DNA of 64,000 nt. It comes from Stackebrandtia nassauensis DSM 44728. GTDB taxonomy: Bacteria > Actinomycetota > Actinomycetes > Mycobacteriales > Micromonosporaceae. Numbering within the stretch: the first letter of the stretch is position 1; each line of letters opens with the position of its first letter. Below the pieces are notes generated by a model that saw nothing but the letters and a program-made list of their open reading frames with translations, had not been told where the DNA came from and ran no database searches. A program made the position numbers and the translations under genes. Positions 27,834 through 35,594 of the stretch are shown one piece after another. Location: positions 496,001 to 560,000 of the forward strand of contig NC_013947.1 in NCBI RefSeq assembly GCF_000024545.1, given 5' to 3'.

Positions 27834-30179
27834 TCAGGCGTCGACCTTTTCCTTGTCGGCGCCGTTGTCGGACGGCTTGTCCTCGCCGACGGTGATCGGC
27901 TTGGAGCGGCTCCAGCCGACGGCGGCGACGATGATCAGCAGCGCGACCACGGCGATCGAGATCCGCACCGCCGGGTTCGGGTTCTCGCCGTAGGACGAGA
28001 ACATGATCACGGCGGGGGCGATCAGCAGCGAGACCAAGTTCATGACCTTGATCAGCGGGTTGATCGCCGGACCGGCGGTGTCCTTGAACGGGTCGCCGAC
28101 GGTGTCACCGATGACGGTGGCGTCGTGGGCCTCGGAGCCCTTGCCGCCGTGAGCGCCGTCCTCGACGGCCTTCTTGGCGTTGTCCCAGGCACCACCGGAG
28201 TTGGCCAGGAAGATCGCCATGAGCACGCCGCAGGCGATGGCACCGGCCAGGTAGGCCGCCAGCGCGCCCGCGCCCAGGCCGAAACCGACCGCGATCGGCG
28301 CCAGGATCGCCAGCAGACCCGGCGTCATGAGCTCGCGCTGCGCGTCGCGGGTGCAGATGTCCACGACCCGGCCGTACTCGGGGCGCTGGGTGCCGTCCAT
28401 GATGCCCGGGAACTCCCGGAACTGGCGGCGCACCTCGAAGACCACGGCACCGGCCGAACGCGACACCGCGTTGACGGCCAGACCCGAGAACAGGAACACC
28501 ACGGCCGCGCCGACGATGACGCCGACGATGTTGGCCGGGTTGGCGATGTTGAGCAGCACGTCGATACCACCGTCGGCGAGCTTGCCGCCCTCGGCCAGCG
28601 CGACGTTGATGGCACTGGTGTAGGAGCCGAACAGCGCGGTGGCCGCCAGCACGGCGGTCGCGATCGCGATGCCCTTGGTGATGGCCTTGGTGGTGTTGCC
28701 GACGGCGTCCAGGTCGGTGAGGGTGCGCGCGGCCTCCTCGTCGATGTCACCGGACATCTCGGCGATGCCCTGCGCGTTGTCGCTGATGGGCCCGAAGGTG
28801 TCCATGGCGACGATGACGCCGACCGTGGTCAGCAGACCGCAACCGGCCAGCGCGATGGCGAACAGCGACACGAACATCGCGGTGGCGCCACCCAGCAGGA
28901 AGGCGCCGTACACACCCGCGCCGATGACCAGCGCCGAGAACACCGCCGACTCGAAGCCCAGCGAGACACCCGACAGGATGACGGTGGCCGGTCCGGTCAG
29001 CGAGGTCTTGGCGACGTCGGAGACCGGACGCTTCTCGGTCTCGGTGTAGTAGCCGGTCAGCGCCATGATGGCGGCGGCCAGGACGATACCGATGACCACG
29101 GCGACGATCGCGGTGACCTGCGGCGAGAACGGAACGCCCTTGTGGACGGCTTCCTCGACGCCCAGCGCGGCCCAGGTGTTGGGGACGGTCGCCAGGATCG
29201 CCCCGGCGCTCAGCACGGCGGCCAGCACCGCCGAGATGAAGAAGGCCCGGTTGATCGCGGTCAGGCCGTTCTTGTCCGAGGCGCGCAGCTTGGTGATGAA
29301 GACACCGAAGATCGCGGTGACGATGCCGACGGCACCGATGATCAGCGGCAGCACCAGGCCGGTGTCGCCGAAGGCGATCTGGCCCAGGATCAGCGAGGCC
29401 ACCAGGGTGACGGCGTAGGACTCGAACAGGTCGGCGGCCATGCCGGCGCAGTCGCCGACGTTGTCACCGACGTTGTCGGCGATGGTGGCGGCGTTGCGGG
29501 GGTCGTCCTCGGGGATGCCCTGCTCGACCTTGCCGACCAGGTCGGCGCCGACGTCGGCGGCCTTGGTGAAGATGCCGCCGCCGACCCGCATGAACATGGC
29601 CAGCATGGCGGCACCGAAGCCGAAGCCTTCCAGCACGGTGGCCGCGTTGCCCTTGAAGACCATGACGACCACGGCCGCGCCCAAGAGGCCCAGACCGACG
29701 GTCAGGAAGCCGACGACGCCACCGGTGCGGAACGCGATGGCCATGGCCCCGGTACGGCTGCCGTCGCGGGCGGCCGAGGCGACCCGCAGGTTGGCGCGGG
29801 TGGCAAGACCCATCCCGGCCCAGCCGATGAAGGCACTGAACCCGGCGCCCACGACGAAGAAGGCGCTGCGGCCCGCCTTCACCATGGTCTCGGAGTCACC
29901 GACATCGTGTACCGGCAGGAACCACAGCAGCACCATGGCGATGACGACGAAGATCGCGAGCGTCCGGAACTGGCGCTTCAGGTAGGCCGAAGCTCCTTCC
30001 TGGACGGCACCGGCGATCTCCTGCATTTTCTTGGTGCCCTTGCCGGTGGCAAGCACCATCTTGACCAATGCGGCGGCGAAGCCGAGCGCGATCAGCGCCA
30101 ATACGGCCGCGAGGATGACGTACGTCAGGTTGACGCCAACCGCATCGCCTTGCCCATCGGCAAGCAACGATTGAGACAT
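27834..30179 (-). CDS. hppA: Membrane-bound H+-translocating pyrophosphatase
   Basis: The protein has 781 residues and about 16 membrane segments. The family signature DVGADLVGKVEQGIPEDDPRN and the acidic motif DNVGDNVGDCAGMAADLFE identify a membrane pyrophosphatase, which couples PPi hydrolysis to ion export. The sequence GNTTKA, with Lys where potassium-dependent enzymes have Ala, points to the potassium-independent proton-pumping class. The start ATG is preceded by AGGAGA. In Streptomyces the gene also lies beside bldG and near topA, and the order here is the same. Confidence 0.95.
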   Translation of the reverse strand: MSQSLLADGQGDAVGVNLTYVILAAVLALIALGFAAALVKMVLATGKGTKKMQEIAGAVQEGASAYLKRQFRTLAIFVVIAMVLLWFLPVHDVGDSETMVKAGRSAFFVVGAGFSAFIGWAGMGLATRANLRVASAARDGSRTGAMAIAFRTGGVVGFLTVGLGLLGAAVVVMVFKGNAATVLEGFGFGAAMLAMFMRVGGGIFTKAADVGADLVGKVEQGIPEDDPRNAATIADNVGDNVGDCAGMAADLFESYAVTLVASLILGQIAFGDTGLVLPLIIGAVGIVTAIFGVFITKLRASDKNGLTAINRAFFISAVLAAVLSAGAILATVPNTWAALGVEEAVHKGVPFSPQVTAIVAVVIGIVLAAAIMALTGYYTETEKRPVSDVAKTSLTGPATVILSGVSLGFESAVFSALVIGAGVYGAFLLGGATAMFVSLFAIALAGCGLLTTVGVIVAMDTFGPISDNAQGIAEMSGDIDEEAARTLTDLDAVGNTTKAITKGIAIATAVLAATALFGSYTSAINVALAEGGKLADGGIDVLLNIANPANIVGVIVGAAVVFLFSGLAVNAVSRSAGAVVFEVRRQFREFPGIMDGTQRPEYGRVVDICTRDAQRELMTPGLLAILAPIAVGFGLGAGALAAYLAGAIACGVLMAIFLANSGGAWDNAKKAVEDGAHGGKGSEAHDATVIGDTVGDPFKDTAGPAINPLIKVMNLVSLLIAPAVIMFSSYGENPNPAVRISIAVVALLIIVAAVGWSRSKPITVGEDKPSDNGADKEKVDA

Positions 30180-30283
30180 TTACTCTCCTGGAATTTTTAA
30201 TCCCCGTTGGGCCCGGGGCGATAACCAGCGGAGTGTAACCATCGCCACTGTGGGCCGCAAGCGGCGGCATTCGGGTCGAGTGG

Positions 30284-30715
30284 CTATAGCGGCCAGGCCA
30301 TTCGGACGATGGTTCCGACGCCGTCCTCGCCCTCGATGACCTGTAGGTCCGAGACCAGACCGGCCAGCAGCGTCAGGGCGACCTCTTCGGCCAGGGCGTC
30401 CTCGTCGCTCGGGGACGCCGCCAGATCGGTCACGCCGTTACCAGCAATGCTCAAAGAGTTGCGCGAAACCGGGGCGAAATCAGCAACTTCAGCCACAAAT
30501 CTCTCACCAATCGCCAATTTCATCCGCACCAGCTTCGTGACCCCGTGGCGGCGGTGCCGGGCCACCGCCCGAGAACACGCCTCACCGGCGGCCTGGCGCA
30601 CCTCGTCGATGAACTCGGCGGCCAGCTGCGCCTGCGCGGCCGCCGAGGCCGCCACCAGCCGCGCGGTACGCACATGCACCGGCGACGGTGTGAATCCAAA
30701 ACGGACCGTCGGCAT
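30284..30715 (-). CDS. RsbW/SpoIIAB-like anti-sigma factor partner of BldG
   Basis: The protein has 143 residues with a GHKL/HATPase-like layout: FIDEVRQAAGEACSRAVARH (N-box region), VADFAP, and a C-terminal GVGTIVRMAWP. It lies 3 bases downstream of the anti-anti-sigma gene, as does orf3 behind bldG in Streptomyces. It should bind a sigma factor and be captured by unphosphorylated BldG. The N-box asparagine that coordinates magnesium in SpoIIAB appears to be replaced (EACSRAV), so ATP binding or kinase activity may be atypical. Confidence 0.8.
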   Translation of the reverse strand: MPTVRFGFTPSPVHVRTARLVAASAAAQAQLAAEFIDEVRQAAGEACSRAVARHRRHGVTKLVRMKLAIGERFVAEVADFAPVSRNSLSIAGNGVTDLAASPSDEDALAEEVALTLLAGLVSDLQVIEGEDGVGTIVRMAWPL

Positions 30716-30718
30716 GAC

Positions 30719-31048
30719 TCAGCCGTCCGCCGGAAGTTCGGCGCGGATGTCGAGGACGGTGTCCAGCCCGGTCAGCTGGAAGATCTTGAGCATCTGCTGA
30801 CGGGCGCACACGATGACCAGCTTGCCGCCGCTCTCTCGCAGCCGCCGCAGCACACCGATGATGACGCCCAGTCCGGTCGAGTCGCAGAACTCTACCCCGT
30901 TGACGTCGATGGCCAGCCTGGAGACGTTCTTGGCGAGTTCGGCGTGCAGGGCCTCACGCAGTTCGGTCGCCGTGAACATGTCGATCTCGCCACCCACCGC
31001 GACCACCGTGTACTCACCGTCAGTCCGGGTGCGGATTGTCAGTTCCAT
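30719..31048 (-). CDS. bldG: BldG-like anti-anti-sigma factor (STAS domain)
   Basis: The protein has 109 residues and consists of a single STAS domain. GGEIDMFTATELREAL and FCDSTGLGVIIGVLRRL give the classic phosphorylation site (Ser in DSTGLG). The length, the IFQLTGLDTVLDI end and the neighbours (anti-sigma gene, hppA, topA) match Streptomyces bldG, which controls development and antibiotic production through phosphorylation-dependent binding of anti-sigma factors. The gene symbol rests on this similarity and gene order. Confidence 0.85.
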   Translation of the reverse strand: MELTIRTRTDGEYTVVAVGGEIDMFTATELREALHAELAKNVSRLAIDVNGVEFCDSTGLGVIIGVLRRLRESGGKLVIVCARQQMLKIFQLTGLDTVLDIRAELPADG

Positions 31049-31160
31049 CGCCTTCCCGCCTCATCGTCCGATAGCTGTTGACAGACTAGTCAGGATCGCG
31101 ACGGCGTGTAGGCGAGGCGGGTTGTTGGGGCAGACCGGCGACGGTGCCATACTCGAGTGC

Positions 31161-31604
31161 ATGCACGCAGGCGCGCTCGCCAAGGACTTTCCCACGGTTA
31201 CTTTGGACACTTCGGCGCTTGAAGCGGCGAAGCTGATGGCGGGAAACGACCTTCCCGGTCTGATCGTGCTGGGCTCCAACGGTTGTCCCTACACGGTCCT
31301 GGGCGGCACCCAGGTGTTGCGGATGTCGGTTCCTCTGTATATACAGGACGATCCGACGCTGGCCGGGGTCGTGGACGAGGCCGCCGCCGACACCTTCGTG
31401 GCGGGACTGGGGAACAAGACAGTCAGGGAATTGCTGCCCGAGGAACCCTTCGACCTGCCGGTGGTCGGCGCCAGGGCGACGCTGCTGGAGGTCGCGGCGC
31501 TGATGGCCCGGGTGCGGATCCCGGTGGTGGCGGTGGTCGACAACGACACGCTGCTGGGCGCGATCACCGTCGACAGCCTGCTCGACCACGCCCTGGGCAC
31601 CTGA
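31161..31604 (+). CDS. CBS-domain protein
   Basis: ATG 31161 gives 147 residues made of a pair of CBS motifs (residues about 8-60 and 90-147). Typical elements are TSALEAAKLMAGNDLPGLIVLGSNG and LLEVAALMARVRIPVVAVVDNDTLLGAITVDSLLDHAL. Such Bateman modules bind adenosyl ligands and here stand alone without an effector domain. The gene is divergent from bldG and convergent with the response regulator, ending 5 bases from it. Confidence 0.8.
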   Translation: MHAGALAKDFPTVTLDTSALEAAKLMAGNDLPGLIVLGSNGCPYTVLGGTQVLRMSVPLYIQDDPTLAGVVDEAAADTFVAGLGNKTVRELLPEEPFDLPVVGARATLLEVAALMARVRIPVVAVVDNDTLLGAITVDSLLDHALGT

Positions 31605-31609
31605 GCCCT

Positions 31610-32218
31610 TCAGATCCAGCCCTGCTCCCAGGCGGCGTGGGCCGCGGCGTGCCGGGAGGAGACGCCGAGCTTCGTCATCGCCGAGGACAGGTAGTTGCGC
31701 ACCGTCCCGGGCGCCAGATGCACCGCCGCGGCGATGTCGGCGATCGAGGCGCCGGTGCGGGCCGCCCGCAGCACCTCCAGTTCCCGGGTGGTCAGCGGGC
31801 ACTCGTCCTCGGTGAGCGCCGAGGCGGCGATGTCCGGATCGACGTAACGCCGTCCGGAGTGGACGTCGCGGATGATCTCGGCGAGCCGTTCGGCGGGCGT
31901 GGTCTTGGGGACGAAGGCGCTGACCCCGGCCGCCAACGCTCGCCGCAGCACCCCGGGGCGGGCGTGCCGGGTGACCAGCACGATCCTCGGCGGCGTGGGC
32001 TGCCGCAGGATCTGTTCGGCGGCGACCAGGCCGTCGGCGGGCGGCATCTCCAGGTCGAGGACGGCGATGTCGGGACGGGACTCCGCCGTGGCCGTGACCG
32101 CGGCGGTGCTCGTGTCCACCTCGGCGACGACGTCGAGGTCGGATTCGAGGTCGAGCAGCGCCACCAGGGCGCCGCGCAGCATGGCCTCGTCGTCGGCCAC
32201 CAGGATCCGGATCGTCAC
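31610..32218 (-). CDS. NarL/DesR-type response regulator
   Basis: GTG 32218 overlaps the kinase stop by four bases (GTGA), giving 202 residues. The receiver domain has the acidic pair (VADDEAM), the phospho-acceptor in DIAVLDLEMP and Lys in FVPKTTP. The C-terminal LuxR-type helix-turn-helix reads LTTRELEVLRAARTG and IAAAVHLAPGTVRNYLSSAMTKLG. It forms a two-component pair with the kinase just upstream. The divergently encoded ABC exporter is the probable target, as in DesKR- and LiaRS-like systems. Confidence 0.92.
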   Translation of the reverse strand: MTIRILVADDEAMLRGALVALLDLESDLDVVAEVDTSTAAVTATAESRPDIAVLDLEMPPADGLVAAEQILRQPTPPRIVLVTRHARPGVLRRALAAGVSAFVPKTTPAERLAEIIRDVHSGRRYVDPDIAASALTEDECPLTTRELEVLRAARTGASIADIAAAVHLAPGTVRNYLSSAMTKLGVSSRHAAAHAAWEQGWI

Positions 32219-33438
32219 CTCGTCGATCCTTCCGTGTCGGGGGAGCGGCCGGGATCGGGAGGGGCTGCCGCGCGCGGCAGTCTCGCCGAGACCGTGAACC
32301 GTCCGGCCTCGGACCGCCAGTCGAGGCTGCCGCCGACGGCCTCGAAGCGGTCGCGCAGCCCGGCAAGGCCGGTGCCGTCGCCGCTGGTGGCTCCTGAGTC
32401 GGCGCCGTCGTTGCGGATGCGCACCGACAGGCCCTCGCCGGTGGCCGTCAGGTCGAACTCGGCCCGGGTAGGCCGGGCGTGCCGCAGGATGTTCGTGGTC
32501 GCCTCCCGGATCAGCAGGCCGAGTTCGCGTTCGCCCGCGAAGCCCCGGCCGGGATCGGTGCCGGGCAGGTTCGCGGTGGCCTCGATGCCCGCGGCCGTCA
32601 GCACCTTGGTGGCGTTGGTGATCTCGGTGCCGGGCGAGACACTGCGGTAGCCCGCCACGACGGCGCGGGTGTCGCTCAGCGCGTCGCGGGCCAGGTCCTG
32701 CACCTCGCGCATCAGCGCCACCGCCTTGTCGGGGTCGCGGCCGCCGAGCCGCGCGGCCAGTTCGCTCTTGAGCGCGATCACCTGCAGGTGGTGGCCCTGG
32801 ATGTCGTGCAGGTCGGCGGCGAACCGCAGCCGCTCCCGCGTCACCGCGAGCTCGGCCGCGACACTGCGGGCCTGCTCCAGCTGCCGGGCCACGTCGAAAC
32901 TCCACCACTGCACCCAGATGATCGCCGCGAACGACGCCACCAGCGCGGCGACGCCGAGCACGGTCAGCGGGGCGGCCAGCCCGGCGCGGGCCAGCAGCGC
33001 GGTCGCGGCGGCGATCAGCCCCGTCATGACGACCAGCGCGGCCAGCCGGTGTCGCGCGGGCAGCCGCAGGATCACCGCGGCGGTGAGCGCGCTGGCCAGC
33101 AGCAGCCAGCCCAGCGGCCGGTACGGGAACGGGGAGATCAGCCACGCGGTGCCCGCCAGCCCGGCCGCCGCGACGGCGAACAGGACCCAGTCGGCGAGCG
33201 TCGGCCAGTCGCGGGCCTCGTGCCGGGTCACGGCGTCGAACCAGCGGACGCTCACCACCGTCGCCACGGCGAAGGCGATCAGGATCAGTGCCAGCACCCC
33301 GCCGGGATGGTCGTGCCGGATCGCCTGGATGGTCCCCACGGTGGCCGCCGTCAGCGGATAGGGGATGAGGAACCACCAGGTGTAGCGGCGCAGCCAGGTC
33401 AGGCGGCGCTGGCCGGTGTGCGGGGGCGAGTCGGGCAT
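32215..33438 (-). CDS. DesK-type sensor histidine kinase
   Basis: The protein has 407 residues. Five to six membrane helices fill residues 20-175 with hardly any extracellular loop, so the signal is probably sensed in the membrane. The dimerisation/phosphorylation segment has LRFAADLHDIQGHHLQVIALKSELA (quoted in parts: acceptor His in DLHD), typical for HisKA_3, and the ATPase domain ends with DGTGLAGLRDRFEAVGG. It phosphorylates the response regulator encoded next to it. Confidence 0.92.
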   Translation of the reverse strand: MPDSPPHTGQRRLTWLRRYTWWFLIPYPLTAATVGTIQAIRHDHPGGVLALILIAFAVATVVSVRWFDAVTRHEARDWPTLADWVLFAVAAAGLAGTAWLISPFPYRPLGWLLLASALTAAVILRLPARHRLAALVVMTGLIAAATALLARAGLAAPLTVLGVAALVASFAAIIWVQWWSFDVARQLEQARSVAAELAVTRERLRFAADLHDIQGHHLQVIALKSELAARLGGRDPDKAVALMREVQDLARDALSDTRAVVAGYRSVSPGTEITNATKVLTAAGIEATANLPGTDPGRGFAGERELGLLIREATTNILRHARPTRAEFDLTATGEGLSVRIRNDGADSGATSGDGTGLAGLRDRFEAVGGSLDWRSEAGRFTVSARLPRAAAPPDPGRSPDTEGSTR

Positions 33439-33594
33439 GGAGCAAGTATGCGGCGTCCGGCGTCGTGACGCCGGGCCCGAAGCCGTCCTGAGCAGGATCG
33501 ATGACAGATGTCATCGAGGTTCATGACTGACGCACACAGGCGGGTGGTTTCTTGCCACTACCCGGTTTCCGGCCCGAGCCGCAGGCTGGTCCAC

Positions 33595-34566
33595 ATGACA
33601 CGAACCCACACTGTTTCCAGTAGACGGAACCCTGAGCTGGCGGGCGCTCGACCCGCGATCCACGCGTCCGGGCTGCGGTGCCGCTACGGCGACTACCTCG
33701 CCGTCGACGGCGTCGACCTGAGCGTGCGACCCGGAGAACTGTTCGCGCTGTTGGGAACCAACGGCGCGGGCAAGACCACCACGGTGGAGACCCTCGAAGG
33801 CCACCGGCGCGCCGACGCCGGAGACATCAGCGTGCTGGGCCGCGACCCGTACCGGCACCGGCGGCAGCTGGCCGGGCAGGTGTCGATGGTGCTGCAGGAA
33901 TCCGGCTTCACCGCGAACCTCACCGCCGCCGAGACCCTGCGACTGTGGCGGCACCTGAACCGGGGCCGCACCGGCCCCGCCGACCCACTGGCCGATGTGG
34001 ACCTGAGTCACCGGGCCGACGTGCGGGTCGGCCAGCTGTCCGGCGGCGAGAGACGACGCCTCGACCTGGCGCTGGCCATCTCCACGGCTCCGAGTGTCCT
34101 GTTCCTCGACGAACCCACCACCGGCATGGACCCGACGTCGCGCGAACGCACCTGGGCGCTGCTGCGAAACCTCGTCGACTCCGGTTGCGCCGTCCTGTTG
34201 ACCACGCACTACCTGGAAGAGGCCGAGGAACTGGCCGACCACCTCGCGATCATGCACAAAGGACGCGTGGCGGTGGCCGGGACCGTCGCCCAGGTCGCCG
34301 CCAGCCACGCCGCGAAGATCGGTTGCGCCCTGCCCGCCGCGATCGACGCGGCGAGTCTGCCGCGCTTCGACGGCGACGTGTCCCTCATGGACGACGCCCT
34401 GACGGTGCGCACCACACGTTTGCAGGCCGACCTGCATCTGCTCCTGAACTGGGCCAACGACAACCGCCTCGACCTGGGCCAGCTGACCGCCGCCGAAGCG
34501 TCGCTGCGCGAGGTCTTCGCGGCGGTACAGGCCACCGACATCACCACCGACACGAACGGACGCTGA
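33595..34566 (+). CDS. ABC exporter ATPase (DrrA-like)
   Basis: ATG 33595 gives 323 residues. Walker A GTNGAGKTT, signature LSGGERRRLDLAL, Walker B VLFLDEPTTGMD and the switch histidine in LLTTHYLEE are intact. The C-terminal extension of about 90 residues is typical of drug or lipid exporters of the DrrA type. The permease follows after 2 bases and a small membrane protein after that. The divergent two-component system suggests induction by membrane or antibiotic stress. Confidence 0.9.
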   Translation: MTRTHTVSSRRNPELAGARPAIHASGLRCRYGDYLAVDGVDLSVRPGELFALLGTNGAGKTTTVETLEGHRRADAGDISVLGRDPYRHRRQLAGQVSMVLQESGFTANLTAAETLRLWRHLNRGRTGPADPLADVDLSHRADVRVGQLSGGERRRLDLALAISTAPSVLFLDEPTTGMDPTSRERTWALLRNLVDSGCAVLLTTHYLEEAEELADHLAIMHKGRVAVAGTVAQVAASHAAKIGCALPAAIDAASLPRFDGDVSLMDDALTVRTTRLQADLHLLLNWANDNRLDLGQLTAAEASLREVFAAVQATDITTDTNGR

Positions 34567-34568
34567 CG

Positions 34569-35324
34569 ATGAACCCCACGACGACCAACGCGACCGGCCC
34601 CCGGATCCCGGCCTGGCTGGTGCTGACCGGCATGGAACTGCGGCTGATCCTGCGAAACCGTTCCATGGCCCTGACCGCGATCGTGATGCCGCTGGGCTTC
34701 GCGGGGGTCATCCTGGCCATGAGCGACGCCGCCACCGCCGACCTGGCCACGATGAACCTCACCATGCTGGCGGGCTTCACCGTCTACATGACCGCCACCA
34801 TGACGCTGGCCCACCACCGCGCGGCACTGTTCCTCAAACGCGTCCGCTCCTCCCCGGCGTCCACGACCGGCATCGTGCTCGGCTTCGCGACGGCGCCCAT
34901 ACTGCTGTTCGTCGGACAGTCGCTGCTGTTCATCGCGATAACCGGTGCGGTCAAAGGCATCCTGCCCGCCCAGCCGCTGATCCTCGTCGCGGCGGCAGTC
35001 ATCGGTGCCGTCACCTGCGCGGCCCTGGCCTTCCTGACCGCGTCGTTCACCAAGACCCCCGAGGCCGCGCACTTCACCACCATGCCCGGCTTCGCCGTCC
35101 TGTTCGGAGGACTGATGTGGGTGCTGTCCACGCCCCCCGACGAGGTCACCGTCCCGACGCTGGCGCTGCCGGGCACCGCCGTCACCCAGCTGCTGCGCTA
35201 CGCCTGGTCGGGCGAGGGCTCGATCGAGATGGGACTGCTGTGGCCCGCCGTGGCCTCGGTGACGGTCGCCGTGCTGTCCTGCGCGGTCGCCGCCCGGCTG
35301 TTCCGCTGGGAACCCCGCGACTGA
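34569..35324 (+). CDS. ABC-2 type permease
   Basis: The protein has 251 residues with six membrane segments and an ABC-2 layout: a cytoplasmic amphipathic ELRLILRNRSMAL element before helix 1, and a basic loop HHRAALFLKRVRSSPAST between helices 2 and 3. It pairs with the ATPase whose stop lies 2 bases upstream. The exported substrate is unknown. Confidence 0.88.
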   Translation: MNPTTTNATGPRIPAWLVLTGMELRLILRNRSMALTAIVMPLGFAGVILAMSDAATADLATMNLTMLAGFTVYMTATMTLAHHRAALFLKRVRSSPASTTGIVLGFATAPILLFVGQSLLFIAITGAVKGILPAQPLILVAAAVIGAVTCAALAFLTASFTKTPEAAHFTTMPGFAVLFGGLMWVLSTPPDEVTVPTLALPGTAVTQLLRYAWSGEGSIEMGLLWPAVASVTVAVLSCAVAARLFRWEPRD

Positions 35325-35359
35325 CAACCCACCATCCACATTCGATTCAAGGAGCGACC

Positions 35360-35587
35360 ATGTCCCACTCGTCATTCGTCCACACCGCACTGACCGGAAG
35401 ACTCGCCGACAACGTCAAGACCGAGGTCCTGCTGAGCCTGCTCGTCATCGGACTGGTCACCGGCATCAGTATCGCCCGCCTCGACGGTGCGTGGCTGTAC
35501 GCCCTGCCCGCCATCGCGGTCGGCTACAGCGCCGTGCGGATCGCCTTGGTGGCCAGGCGAACCCGGAGACGCGCCCGCGCCGACTGA
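35360..35587 (+). CDS. Small two-helix membrane protein of the exporter operon
   Basis: A strong AAGGAGCG precedes ATG 35360. The 75 residues hold two membrane helices (about 22-38 and 45-62) and a very basic tail (ARRTRRRARAD). It follows the ABC permease by 35 bases and is probably cotranscribed. The function is not known; an accessory role to the exporter is an inference. Confidence 0.7.
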   Translation: MSHSSFVHTALTGRLADNVKTEVLLSLLVIGLVTGISIARLDGAWLYALPAIAVGYSAVRIALVARRTRRRARAD

Positions 35588-35594
35588 CGCGGCC

